From assembly GCF_017591435.1 (NCBI RefSeq), contig NC_059301.1, positions 32,018,986 through 32,082,985 of the forward strand: a stretch of DNA of 64,000 nucleotides, read 5' to 3'. The stretch's first letter is position 1, and each line of letters opens with the position of its first letter. The stretch is from Portunus trituberculatus (taxonomy: Eukaryota; Arthropoda; Malacostraca; Decapoda; Portunidae). Both the position numbers and the translations under genes were made by a program. The notes under the pieces are model-generated. The model searched no databases. It was given only the letters and a program-made list of their open reading frames with translations, and had not been told where the DNA came from. This document shows positions 45,171 to 57,173 of the stretch, in pieces.

Positions 45171-46310
45171 CTACCAGCGATAGACTGACGGAGAACATGG
45201 CAAACTTGTGTTTGAAGCGTCTGTAAAGACGTCAATGTCCGTGCCTGTTCTAAAAATTTTCCTTTTCTGTCTAGAAATGTTATGAATCCACCATTGAAGG
45301 TCAGATTTCATACCCTCTGTAATTCTCATGTAACTGTCAAAGCTTCCTTGTTTGATTTTCAAAGCTGCAATTTTTTCAGCTTCCAAATTCCTGTAATGTA
45401 GCTTGCCAAGCTCCACTGCTGGAATGGCAGCAACCAGTAGACCTATAACTCTGGCTACTACCCTGATTCTATCTGTACATTTATTTCTAAGTGTCTCACA
45501 GGCATGCGTGATTTTCTGAATCCTGCGTTGTGGCAATGAAACAGTCATATTATTAGTATCAATAATATTACCCAAGTATACAATGGTCTGAGTGGGCTCC
45601 AGCACGGACTTGTCCATGTTAATGCTAAAACCTAGTTTATGAAGTAATTCAGTGGTATCATCTACATAAGCTAGACAGCCTGTCCTAGACTTATTACAAA
45701 TTAAAGAATCATCAATAAAACTAGTAATTACATGGCCTTTTTCTCTCAATGCAGCAAAAACTGGATTCATCAATTTGGTGAAAATTCTTGGCCCCTCGGA
45801 AATACCATTAGGTAGGCACGTGAACTGATAGATGAAGTCTTTCAATTTAAAACATAAATATTTTTGTTATTCTTCTGCCACTTTCACTGTGTAATAAGCA
45901 TGTTTGAGATCAACTGAAGCTAGATAGTCACCTGCATTAATAAGCCTAATGGCTTGCTCAAAATTCTCCATCTTAAAATGTTTATATGGAATGTGTTTGT
46001 TAAGTTCACTTAGGTTGAGCACCATCCTATAACCTCAATCCTTTTTAGATCTCAAGAAAATGGGAGAAATAATTTGCTCCTGACTCCTCTTTGTTATAAC
46101 AATAACCCCTAGCTCCAACAGTTTCAAAATCTCCTTATCAACAATAGCTTGTTCTTCTGTATTAAATTTATAAGCTAATTCACGCAAAAATAAATGTTCA
46201 ATATCATTGACATTAATGTCCAGATGGCAGTGTTGTACCATGTCCAGAATAACTGGGTCTTTAGTAATTTCCAACCAGTTATGTACAAAATAGTGCAGTC
46301 TGCCTGCCAC
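45171..46310 (-). pseudogene. DIRS reverse transcriptase-RNase H
   Basis: The RT opens at 46310 (HYFVHNWLEITKDPVILDMV). Stops near 46037 and 45865 fall beside SKKDxGYRMVLNLSELNKH and VDLKHAYYTV. From 45845 the frame is open for 224 codons (FIYQFTCLPNGISEGPRIFT; catalytic SFIDDSLI; GFSINMDKS; FTDASN at the RNase H start). Chromovirus-like or LINE motifs are absent, fitting DIRS. Confidence 0.82.
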
Positions 46311-46399
46311 AAAAGTGTTGTTAACCTGATTTTTCGTCAGGACCTTTGTTGACCCCTACCCTTGGTTTTTTGGATCCAGGTTCTGTTGTGCCGAGTACT

Positions 46400-47308
46400 G
46401 CCTCTGGTTACTCCGGAAACTCCTCTGTGTTCTGTATGGCTGGAATCTTGCTGTATGACTCCTGAATGCTGCCTTGCCCCAGAAGCTCCGTGTTCTGCCT
46501 GAAGTGGACTTCTATGGGAAGAAAGGCTTCTTGTTGGATAACTTAACCTTCAATTTCTCAATTTCCTCAATCTATTTAGTTGATTGAGAAATATCATCCC
46601 CAAACAGAAAACGGGTTATTGGCACTCTCTCAGAGCACAGATGTGCGTATTTGGGATTAATCTCTCTCTTCATTATCGCCTTGCCAAATTGGTCCTGAAA
46701 TTGGCATGACCCAGAAGCGGCAGTGCACCATTAATCTTACTAGCCTCTTGCGTCAGCTGTGAGTTACCAGTATTCTGCGACAGGTTATCTAACTCCAAGA
46801 GTGACTTTGTTATGATGGTACCCGCAGAAATAATGTCAGCACTTACCTCCATGAGGCGAGAGTCAGCTTTCTTGGCATCCGTTTTCAAGGCTGCCATGAT
46901 TTGCAGGTTGCACACTACAGGTGCCAGGGCAGGACAGTTGTTGGGATGCCTGGTAACTGTATCTTCTGTAATGGCTTTATAATCCTCCTCCTGCAGTCCT
47001 TTTTAAAAAAATAAATTCACCATAGCAGCCACCTTAGGGTCAATATCCTCATCAACACTGTCCATGGGTCCCAGAACTTTGGCAGCCTGCAATAAAACAC
47101 TACCTCGATGAGGAACCTCTCTAATCTCACCATCCTCCTCATCAGTGGAGTCCACAAACCCAGAAAAAGTTGCAGGCGAAGCAGCTGCCTGCAACCCTGA
47201 AGTACTTGCCTGGTAATTTACTTGGTGCATCTGTGGGTCAGGGGACTTATTAGCCAACGGTTTAGCCACTTCACCTTTCAAATGCACAAGTTCTTTCATG
47301 ACCATTTG
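46400..47308 (-). pseudogene. DIRS ORF1 (gag-like), broken
   Basis: Fragments at 47305-47003 (FVDSTDEEDGEIREVPHRGS) and 46915-46673 (ALKTDAKKADSRLMEVSADI), then a basic tail toward 46400 (VPITRFLFGDDISQ), align in order with ORF1 of DIRS copy 1 at 1195-2231. Frameshifts separate them. Confidence 0.7.
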
Positions 47309-47828
47309 CCAGGAAGGAACATTTTCCTCATGAACTGGGGACGCCTGTGCACGTGTGCGCCTAACTGGTTTGTTTACATCCTAGCGGCGCAGAATCCGAC
47401 TGTCATGCACCCTCTTCAGCCTTGCCTGGGAGTCGTCCGAGCTATCCATTGACCTCACACTATCCCTTGATGACCCAGTGCACTCCTCCTGCTGTTACCA
47501 TGGCAGGACACCTCAGGTGGCAGGGCTGTGCGGTCCTCCAGCCCCGACATGACTGACACCTGTACCCAACAAGCCAAAAGCTTTCATTAGCCAACAAAAT
47601 TTACTAACTTGGCAAATTGGCAGGCCCATCCCATAGCATAGATCCAACCTGAGTACCGGTATATAGGGCAAAGTACCTGTCGTGACAAACACTGATTGAA
47701 GGAAACACCATGGAAAACGATGACCTCGTCTGACCAGCACAGGAATGGTCCAGCAACTGTCTGACCGGTGCACGGATGGCTTATCTCATGTAGGAATCTC
47801 CACGTAGCAGAAGGTGATTTGACGAAGT

Positions 47829-47929
47829 AAAATTGGATAAGTGTAGATATGGAGACGGGGCCACATGAGCATAAAGCCCAGGCTCTGTAAAACTACAACT
47901 AAGTAAACACACACACACACACACACACA
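47829..47929 (+). mobile_element. LINE family A copy E, segment 4 (3' end and AC tail)
   Basis: Beyond DIRS copy 2 the LINE resumes AAAATTGGATAAGTGTAGATATGG and ends ACTAAGTAAACAC followed by (AC)n to about 47929. With segments 1-3, one LINE insertion spans 35161-47929. Confidence 0.9.
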
Positions 47930-48445
47930 ATGATAGGAGTCCTCAAGAAAAAAGAAAATTTAGTAAGAGAAATTGCGGAAAAAAAGAAGAGTGTAATTAT
48001 TTTTGGACTGAAAGAAAAAAATGTTAAATATAGACCAAGAAGGGAAAAAGACGAAATGAAATCAGTAAAAGACCTACTAAAACATCTGAATGACGAGGAT
48101 AGACAGAACTTAGAAGAGGAATTAGAAGAAATCCATAGAATGGGACCATATCAAGAAGGAACAGTGAGACCAATTAAGATATTACTAAAATCACAAGCAG
48201 CAGCAGAAGAAGTACTATATAGAAAAACGAAACTCAGAGAAACAGAAGGTTGCAAAGATATATATATAAAGAAAAATAGAAACGAGGAGGAAAGGAAGAG
48301 ACACAATGAACTGGTGGCAGAAGCAAGAGAAAAAATAATGAAAGGTCAGAGGAGGAGAAGAAGGCATTTTTGGAGAATTATAGGAGACAGGATAAGGAAA
48401 TGGTATATAAAAGAGAAAGAAGAGAAAAGAATGGAGCAAGTTTAA
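47930..48445 (+). CDS. LINE family A ORF1, RRM-like part
   Basis: This 171-codon frame has ENLVREIAEKKKSVIIFGLK, KDLLKHLNDEDRQNLEEELE, IHRMGPYQEGTVRPIKILLK, LYRKTKLRETEGCKDIYIKK and NRNEEERKRHNELVAEARE. This is the RRM plus C-terminal domain plan of LINE ORF1 RNA-binding proteins. The N-terminal coiled coil is missing because the copy is 5' truncated. Confidence 0.75.
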   Translation: MIGVLKKKENLVREIAEKKKSVIIFGLKEKNVKYRPRREKDEMKSVKDLLKHLNDEDRQNLEEELEEIHRMGPYQEGTVRPIKILLKSQAAAEEVLYRKTKLRETEGCKDIYIKKNRNEEERKRHNELVAEAREKIMKGQRRRRRHFWRIIGDRIRKWYIKEKEEKRMEQV

Positions 48446-48474
48446 CTAAAATGATAAGAACAAGAGATTAAAAA

Positions 48475-51277
48475 TGATGTATACAAACATAGATGGGATT
48501 TTATCTAGTAAATTAGAATTAAGAGATTACATAAAGAAAGAAGAACCAGATATTGTATGCCTGGTGGAAACAAAGTTAAATGAGGCAATAAAATAGACAT
48601 AGATAAAAGGTATAATATATGGAGGAGAGAGAGTGGGTAAAGGAGGAGGAGGAGTCATGATGATGTTAAGGAAGGAGATAGTGGTAAATCAAGTGGAGTT
48701 TGGGGAAGGAAAATCAGAAATACTGTATGTTAAGATGCATATTAACAAAAGGAGTTAACAATCATTGGAACATATGTGCCACCAAAACAAACTCATGGAC
48801 TAACCAAGAATATAGAGACATGATAGATGACACAATAAGGAGTCTTACAAGAATCATTAAGGAAAGGAGAAAAGTGATATTGATAGGAGATTTCAACTGT
48901 AAAGAGGTAGACTGGGAAAATTATGAAAGTGGTATGGGGGAAGATGCCTGGGGAGATAGATTCCTGAACCTAATGATAGATAATTTGATGGTCCAAAGAG
49001 TAAAGGAAAACACAAGATTCAGAGGAAACAATGAGCCGGCAAGATTAGACCTAGTTTTTACAAGGGATATACCAATTAACGATGATATAAGATACAAGTG
49101 CCCATTGGGAAAGAGTGACCATGTAATATTAGAGATGGATATAGAAGAAGGAAAGGAAGATAGAGATGAATCATACAAAGGAGACCGATTAAATTACAGA
49201 AAGGCTGATATTGAGAATCTCAAGAACTATTTTAAAACGTAAACTGGGAGGAGATGGAAAACTCATTAACGGTTCAAGAGAAATATAACTTATTTTGGAA
49301 ATATACAAAACTGGGGTCAGGGAATATGTTCCGAAATATAGACCTAAAGAAGAAGGAAAGAAAGATTGGTTTAATGCAAGATGTGCTAGGGCAAAGGAGA
49401 AAGGAGATGGAGCATGGAAAAGGTGGAGAAGAAACAGAAATCCAGAAAATAAGGAAAACTTCAAAACAGCAAGAAATGAATATGCTAAGGTGAGAAAGGA
49501 AGAAGAAAAGAACTATGAAAAGGACATTGTCGAAAAATGTAAGGAACAACCAAAATTGTTCTACAGATTCATAAATGGAAAAATAAGACAAAAGAAACAA
49601 TAGAAAGGTTAAAAGGAGAGAACGGAATGGTGGAAGACCCAAAAGTATGGCAGAACTGTTAAATAGTAAATTTCATGAGGTCTTTACTAAGGAATCCAAA
49701 TTTGAAAGACCACAGGGTAATAGAGAGACTGTCTATATGAAAGAGATTAAAGTAACCAAGCTTGAAATAAAAAGTTGATGACGGAATTGGATGAGGAAAA
49801 GGCAATGGGACCGGATGAAGTCTCAGGCAGAATACTGAAAGAATGTAGGGAAGAACTAGCAAGTCCAATATACAACATCATAAAATGCTCAATAGAAAAT
49901 GGAACAGTGCCAGTGGAGTGGAAAAGAGCTGAGGTGGTTCCCATATATAAGAGCGGAAGGAAGGAAGAACCTTTAAATTACAGGCCGGTATCACTAACTA
50001 GTGTAATATGCAAGATGTGTGAAAAAGTAATAAAGAAGCAATGGATCGAGTTTCTTGAAGACAACAAAATATTATCAAATAGCCAATTTGGTTTTAGAAA
50101 AGGTCGGTCATGTGTGACAAATTTATTGAGTTTCTACTCTAGAATAGTTGATAAAGTACAAGAGAGAGAGGGATGGATTGACTGTATTTATTTAGATCTA
50201 AAAAAGGCTTTTGATAAAGTGCCACATGAAAGATTACTATGGAAGTTAGAGGAGAAGGGTGGCTTAAAAGGAAGCACATTGAGATGGATGAAGAATTACT
50301 TAAGGGGGAGAGAAATAAGGACGATAGTTAAAGATATGAAGTCCAAGTGGAGAACAGTAGACAGCGGAGTGCCACAGGGGTCAGTATTGGCACCAATACT
50401 TTTTCTCGTATATATAAATGACATGCCAGAGGGAGTGAACAGCTACATAAATCTGTTTGCGGACGATGCGAAACTGTGCAGAGTCATTAAACAAAAGAGG
50501 ATTGTGAAATACTACAGGAAGACTTAAACAAGATCTGGAAATGGAGCAAAAAATGGGAGATGGAATTCAATGTGGACAAAAGCCATGTCATGGAAATGGG
50601 AAAAAGTGAAAGACGACCAGTGGGAATCTATAAGATGGGAGATGGAGTAGAACTAGAAAAAGTAAAAAAGGAAAAGGACTTGGGAGTGACAATGGAAGAA
50701 AATAATCAACCGGTTAGCCATATTGATAGAATTTTCAGAGACGTATAATTTGCTAAGGAATATTGGAGTAGCATTTCACTATATGGACAAGGAAATGATG
50801 AAGAAATTGATAAGTACTAAAATAAGACCTAGATTGGAATATGCAGGAGTTGTGTGGACTCCCCAAAAAGAAACACATAAGAAAATTAGAGAGACTACAA
50901 AAATGGCTACAAGAATGGTTCCAGAATTTAAAGGGATGGCATATGAGGAGAGACTAAAGGCAATGGATCTACCAACCTTGGAGCAGAGAAGAGAGAGGGA
51001 TCTGATACAAGTTTATAAATTGATTAACGGAATGGATGAAGTGGATAATGAGAAACTGATCCTGAGAAAAGAATATGACTTTAGAAGCACAAGATCGCAT
51101 AGTAAGAAACTAAGGAAGGGACGATGTCTGAGAGATGTTAAAAAATTTAGTTTCCCGCAAAGATGTGTTGAGACTTGGAACAGTTTGAGTGAGGAAGTGG
51201 TATCAGCAAAGAGTGTACATAGTTTTAAAGAAAAATTGGATAAGTGTAGATATGGAGACGGGACCACACGAGCATAA
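48475..51277 (+). pseudogene. LINE family A ORF2 in copy F
   Basis: Endonuclease motifs: MMYTNIDGILSSKLELRDY, PDIVCLVETKLNEA, VILIGDFNCKEVDWENYESG, ARLDLVFTRD and KSDHVILEMD. RT from 49775: NYRPVSLTSVICKMCEKVIK, QFGFRKGRSCVTNLLSFYSR, YLDLKKAFDKVPHERLLW, SGVPQGSVLAPILF, LFADDAKLCRV. The C-terminal segment is at 50560-51277. About seven frameshifts or stops (near 48595, 48755, 49240, 49600, 49650, 50500 and 50650-50730) disable it. Confidence 0.85.
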
Positions 51278-51420
51278 AGCCCAGGCCCTGTAAAACTACA
51301 ACTAGGTAAATACACGAGATGCAGTGCTGTCACTCCGAGAATCAGCTGATCTCCACTACCTGTTGTATACTATTTGCAGTGGCCTGGGCGAGTAGTGTAG
51401 ACTTGTTTTCATGAAATCAA

Positions 51421-52361
51421 GTGTTAGAGAATCATGGTAAAGAAGAGATTCCATGTAAATGCAGGTATGAGACTAGGAAAAGAATGAAAGAAGAAGATGA
51501 ATATGTTGATGAGGGAGTAAGCACATCCGAAAGTTTTGATACTATAAATACTTCACTATTTAAGAGAGTGTTTACTATTGAACGTAAATTAGAGAAATGG
51601 ATGAAGGAGAGCATGGGAATGAAAGAGAATGAAGAACAGGAAAAAGAGTCTCAGAAAGTGAGAGAAAGGATAAAAAAGTGGAAGAAAACAAAGCTAGACT
51701 AAGAGCAGAACATGAAGAACTGAAAAAGGAAGTAGCTAACTACAAGAAGCAGATGGAAGAAGGACTTGGTAAAACCGAGAAAGAAAAAGAGAAGCTGAAA
51801 GATCTAGTAAACAAGGAAGAGGAAAGAGTACAGAACGTCATTAAAAAAGAAGTACAAGCATGGAGAGTCCATGATAAGAAAGATAAGGATGATTCTCAGG
51901 AGGTGATTCAAGAACAACTAAAAGAAAGAGATGAAATATAACAAACAAAATGATAGGAGTCCTCAAGAAAAAAGAAAATCTAGTTAGGGAAATTTCAGAA
52001 AAAAAAGAGTGTAATGGTATTTGGACTAAAAGAAAAAAATATACGATATAGATCAAGAAAAGAAAAAGAAGACTTGAAAAATCTAAATGCCGAAGATAGG
52101 CAGAACTTAGAAGAGGAAGTAGAAGAAATACACAGAATGGGACCATATCAAGAAGGAACAACAAGACCAATTAAGATACTACTAAAATCACAAGCAGCAA
52201 CAGAAGAAATATTATATAGAACAACTAAACTCAGAGAAACAGAAGACTGCAAGGATATATATATAAAGTAAATAGAAATGAGGAAGAAAGGAAGAGATAC
52301 AATGTACTGGCGGCAGCAGTAAGGGAAAAAAAATAATGAAAGGTCAGAAGAGAAAAAAAAG

Positions 52362-52394
<33 letters not shown>

Positions 52395-52450
52395 ATTCTA
52401 GGAGACAGGATGAGAAAATGGTATATAAAAGAGAAGGAAGAAGAAAAAAT
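51421..52450 (+). pseudogene. LINE family A ORF1 in copy G (coiled coil plus RRM)
   Basis: Frame 51421-51702 (FTIERKLEKWMKESMGMKEN) and frame 51678-51941 (EEHEELKKEV-type heptads; KQMEEGLGKTEKEKEKLKDL) form a long charged coiled coil. The RRM-like part (52014-52271: VFGLKEKNIRYRSRKEKEDL; IHRMGPYQEGTTRPIKILLK) follows after a shift near 51945-52010. A T26 run near 52364 destroys the C-terminus. Confidence 0.75.
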
Positions 52451-52492
52451 GGAACAAGTTTAACTAAAAGTTATAAAGGCAACAGACTAAAA

Positions 52493-55161
52493 ATGATGTA
52501 TACGAACATAGATGAGGTTTTATCAAGTAAATTAGAATTAAGAGATTACATCATAAAGAAAGAAGAACCGGATATTGTATGCCTGGCTGAAACGAAACTA
52601 AATGAGGCAATCAAAATAGACTTGGATAATAGGTATAATGTATGGAGAAGAGATAGAGGGGTTAAACGAGGAGGAGGAGCCATGATAATGTTAAGGAAAG
52701 AGATAAACCAAGTGGAATGTGGGGAAGGAGAAGCAGAAGTACTGTATGTTAAGATGCTAATTAATAAAAAAGAGTTAACAATCATTGTAACATATGTGCC
52801 ACCAAAAACAAATTCATAGAGCAATCAAGAATATAAAGACATGATAGATGACACAATAAGGAGTCTTATGAGAATCATTAAAGAAAGGAGAAAAGTAATA
52901 TTAGTAGGAGATTTTAACTGTAAAGAAGTGGACTGGGAAAATTATGAAAGTGGTATGGGGGAAGAAGCCTGGGGAGAAAGATTCCTGAACCTAATGATGG
53001 ACAATATGATGGACCAGAGAGTAAAGGAATACACAAGATTCAGAGGAAACGACGAGCCGGCGAGATTGGACCTAGTTTTTTTTTTTTTTTTACAAGGGGT
53101 ACACAAATGTACGATGATATAAGATATAAGTGCCCATTGGGAAAGAGTGACCATGTAATAATAGAAATGGATATAAAAGAGGGAAAGGAAGATAGAGACG
53201 ATTCGTACAAAGGAGACCGATTAAATTACAGAAAGCCTGATATTGAGAATCTTAAGAACCACTTCAAATAAGTTAACTGGGAAGAGATGGAAAACTTAGA
53301 GACAGTGCAAGAGAAGTATAACTTATTTTTGGAAATATACAAAACAGGAGTCAGGGAATATGTCCTAAAATATAGACCTAAAGAAGAAGGATTGAAAGAT
53401 TGGTTTAACGCAAGATGTGCTAGGGCAAAGGAGAAAAAGATGTGGAGCATGGAAAAGGTGGAGGAGAAATAGAAATCCAGTAAATAAGGAAAACTTCAAG
53501 GCAGCTAGAAATGAATATGTTAAGATGAGGAAAGGAACTATGAAAAGGACATTGTAAAAAAATGTAAGGAGCAACCAAAATTGTTCTACAGATTCACAAA
53601 TGGAAAAATTAGGCAAAAAGAAACAATAGAAACGTTAAAAGGAGAGAATGGAATGGTAGAAGATCCAAAAAGTATGACAGAACTATTAAATAATAAATTC
53701 CAGAAGGTCTTTACTAAGGAATCCAAATTTGAAAGGCCACAGGGTAATAGAGAGACCATCTATATGAAAGAGGTTAAAGTAACCAAGCTTGAAATAAAAA
53801 AAGTTAATGAAGGAACTGGATGAAGAGAAGGCAATGGGACCGGATGAAATCTCAGGCAGAATACTGAAAGAATGTGGGGAAGAACTAGCAAGTCCTATAT
53901 ACAACATCATAAAATGCTCAACAGAAAATGGAACATTACAAGTAGAATGGAAAAGAGCTGAGGTGGTTCCCATATATAAGAGCGGAAGGAAGGAAGAACC
54001 TTTAAGTTACAGACCGGTATCACTAACTAGTGTAATATGCAAGATGTGTGAAAGAATAATAAAGAAACTGGATCGAGTTCCTTGGAGACAACAAATTGAT
54101 ATCAAATAACCAATTTGGTTTTAGAGAAAGATAATCGTGTGTAACTAATTTACTGAGTTTCTACTCTAGAATAGTTGATAGAGTACAAGAGAGAGAGAGA
54201 TGGGTTGACTGTATTTATTTGGATTTTAAAAAGGCATTTGATAAGGTGCCACATGCAAGATTACTGTGGAAGTTAGAGGAGAATGGTGGCTTAAAAGAAG
54301 CACATTGAGATGGATGGAAAATTATTTGAGGGGGAGAAAAATAAGGACGGTAGTTAAAGATATGAAATCCAAGTGGAGAGCAGTAGAAACCGGAGTGCCG
54401 CAGGGGTCAGTATTAGCGTCAATACTTTTTCTCATATATATAAACGACATGCCAGAAGGAGTGAACAGCTACATAAATCTGTTTGTGGACGATATGAAAC
54501 TGCAGAGTTATAAAACAAAAAGAGGATTGTGAAATATTGCAGGAAGACCTAAATAAGATCTGGGAATGGAGTAAAAAGTGGGAAATGGAATTCAATATGG
54601 ACAAAAGCCATGTCATGTTAATGGGAAAGAGTGAAAGGCGACCCATGGGAATCTATAAGATGGGAGATGGAGTAGACTGGAGAAAGTCAAAAAGGAAAAG
54701 TGACAATGGAAGAAAACAACCAAACGGTAAACCATGTTGATTGAATTTCCAGAGAGACATATAATTTGCTAAGGAATATTGGAGTAACATTTCACTACAT
54801 GGACAAAGAAATGATGAAGAAATTGATAAGTACTATAATAAGACCTAGATTGGAATATGCAGGAGTAGTGTGGACCCCTTATAAAAAGAAACACATAAGG
54901 AAGTTGGAGAGACTACAAAAAATGGCTACAAAAATGGTTCCAGAATTTGAAGGGATGACATATGAGGAGAGACTAAAGGCTGTGGATCTACCAACTCTGG
55001 AACAGAGAAGGGAGAGAGGGGATCTCATACAAGTTTGTAAATTGATCAATGGAATGGACCAAGTGGATAATGAGAAACTGATCCTGAGAGAGGAATATGA
55101 CATTCGAAGCACAAGATCGCATAGTAAAATGCTGAGAAAGGGAAGATGTTTAAAGATATAG
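52493..55161 (+). pseudogene. LINE family A ORF2 in copy G
   Basis: The endonuclease is split over 52418-52819 and 52841-53122 (ILVGDFNCKEVDWENYESGM; LDLVF then a T16 run). The linker is in 53287-53823. RT lies in 53807-54109 and 54266-54532 (MGPDEISGRILKECGEELAS; TGVPQGSVLASILF; LFVDDMKL), and the C-terminal region in 54766-55161. Multiple shifts disable it. Confidence 0.82.
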
Positions 55162-55407
55162 TTTCCCGCATCATACTTAGTACAGTAAAAGGTTTAATGA
55201 AACTAAAAATTATTAAGTTAAACATTTAAGCAGTTTCATTGTAAGAGTAAGTCATTGTGATGTACACTAATTTATGTATGTAACTTTATAATATTGATAA
55301 TCTTAATTTTATGAAGGGATGGAGATTGGAGTGGGAAAGATGCTATCTGGCAACCTGTGGAATGTAAACAAAGAGCGCATCATTGTACCGCATACAAAAC
55401 TTACTTA

Positions 55408-57173
55408 CAGGTAACTCAATTTACACGATAGATGCGTTCCAAGAGGCATCGTGTATATCAAAATTCACATAAAACAAACATGTAATTCTCATAAGAAACA
55501 ATAGATAATATGGGGGATGCGGGATGTGGTTCAAAATACTCTATTTATTTGGCTAAATTAACATGTTTATTATTTACCATTTTAAATACTAGAAGTGTAT
55601 TTAAAGTAAAGGAAAAAGCAAGAAATAGTAAGAGAAAGCAAAAAATATTAAGAGAAAACAACAAAACAAAGAATACGTAAACAAAACACTCACTGCATCA
55701 CTGCCTTCACCACTCACACCACAGTCAGTCACCATCTTCCTCTGAGCTTTACCACTTTATCAAAAATTAACTTATCAAAAATAACCCCACATGCAGAAGA
55801 AGATGAAGGACGTTTTGGGGCCATCTTGGTGAATTATAGGCAGATTGAAGAGATTCCGTCTGTACTCAGTGCTGGCAGACTACAAATGAGGCACGAGAAA
55901 ACCGGGAGCTGGATCCAAGATTCTTTAACAATATCAGAGCAACCTCCTGCCCCAAAGTGACATCCATGAATGCTTGGAGGGATGGTAACAAGGTTGCTCT
56001 TAGGTTGCTGGTAACACCACCTCTCCAGGTGGTGTTACTGTCTTATATATACATTTATGTTCACGAAACAACATTTCTATTAGCTTTTTACAAACCTTGC
56101 CTCCAAGAAAGGATTGTTTTGTAAGGCATAAAGTGAAATCTTACATGGAATACCAAAAAATAAAGCAGAGATGAGTTGAGCCACAGACGAACTGGAGACC
56201 TCGCGCAACTCGCTTTTCTTCTTTCTTTTTTGAAGCGTGTTGTCTTTCACAATATTTATGTTTCCACTCCTCTATTGCCTGCTGTAATGGATATCATATC
56301 TTAGTATTCATATACGCTCATGCCATGCGGATAACCTCGACTCCGTGGCACTAAGTGATAGTGAATTACAAATGAAATATCACTCAGTGCCACAGAGTTG
56401 AGGTTATCCTCATGGCATGACCATTTATGAATACTAAGATATGATATCCATTATAGCAGGCAATAGAGGAGTGGAAACATAAATACTGTGAAAGACAACA
56501 TGCAAGCTAAAAGGGTCACAAGAAGAAGAAGAAGCGGCTGAGTCGCCACAAGTCTCGCCTCGTCTGTGGGCGATCTCATCTCTGCTTTATTTTTTGGTAT
56601 TCCATGTAAGATTTCACTTTATGCATTACAAAACAATCCCTTCTTGGGGGCAAGGTTTGTGTAAAGGTAATAGAAATATTGTTTTGTGAACATAATGCAT
56701 ATATAAGACAGTAATACCACCTGGAGGGGTGGTGTTCCCAGTAACCTGAGATTTACCTCGTTACCTTCCCTCCAAGCGTTCATGGATGCCATTTCATGGC
56801 AGGAGGTTGCTCTGACGTTAAAATTTCTTGGATCCAGCTCCTGGCAGCCAATGAGCACTTTTAGGTGGGCGACCAACCTCCACCTGGCAACAGCAACGAA
56901 TCTTTGTGGATGCTATTTTACGAAGGTTGGTGTGTGAGCAGGAGGTTGCTATGGAGGTTGTCTGTACCAACATAGACAACAACCTGCTTTTTGGATCCGA
57001 CCCCAGAGTTCCCACCTATCGGCTAGCTGCGGAACTCTCTGGCGCACAGTTTGAAATTGCGTCTGGCACTCAATTTGAAAATGCAGTTGGGCCAAATCAC
57101 GTATAAGCAAACTGATCGCACAAATTAAATTAATCATAATATTTTTTCGGTCGCGTAAATCAAGAGTTACCTG
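55408..57173. mobile_element. Tigger-type MITE T2, copy b, nested in T3b
   Basis: It opens CAGGTAACTCAATTTACACG and closes CGTAAATCAAGAGTTACCTG, flanked by TA at 55406-55407 and 57174-57175. It matches T2a on both sides of the large palindrome. It keeps the empty sites for T3a (55587-55588) and for the SINE (about 57111). Confidence 0.88.
55793..57038. repeat. 0.94-kb near-continuous palindrome inside T2b
   Basis: Compared with T2a, about 90 bp are replaced here by 1.2 kb whose core, 55905-56845, is an inverted repeat centred near 56370. The outer arms share GAGCTGGATCCAAG and its complement CTTGGATCCAGCTC; the inner arms share TTTCCACTCCTCTATTGCC and its complement. Arms of about 470 bp pair with scattered mismatches. 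Short coding-like remnants occur outside the arms, but I cannot assign a family. Confidence 0.8.

Larger units (their letters stand above)
42854..47834 (-). mobile_element. DIRS-like retrotransposon copy 2, complete in layout
   Basis: On the minus strand: ORF1 (47308-46400), RT (46310-45171), RNase H (45240-44400) and tyrosine recombinase (44134-43478). Inverted terminal repeats of about 39 bp lie at 42909-42947 and 47784-47822, and an internal complementary region lies at 43078-43220. LINE E reads continuously across the joint apart from the shared AAAATT, with no target duplication, as expected for recombinase-mediated integration. All ORFs carry a few stops or shifts. Confidence 0.88.
47930..51316 (+). 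mobile_element. LINE family A copy F
   Basis: It begins in ORF1 (ATGATAGGAGTCCTCAAG) directly after the AC tail of copy E, and that start point corresponds to position 51949 within copy G. ORF1, endonuclease, RT and 3' region follow, ending ACTAGGTAAATACAC at 51301-51316. This is the best preserved family A copy apart from scattered frameshifts. Confidence 0.9.
51317..55170 (+). mobile_element. LINE family A copy G, with 5' region
   Basis: It starts GAGATGCAGTGCTG at the AC end of copy F, extends further 5' than any other copy here, and is broken in its C-terminal coding region at GTTTCCCGCA (55170) by element T3b. T runs at 52364-52389 and 53076-53091 replace T5 runs of copy F. No 3' tail is found beyond T3b. 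Confidence 0.85.
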
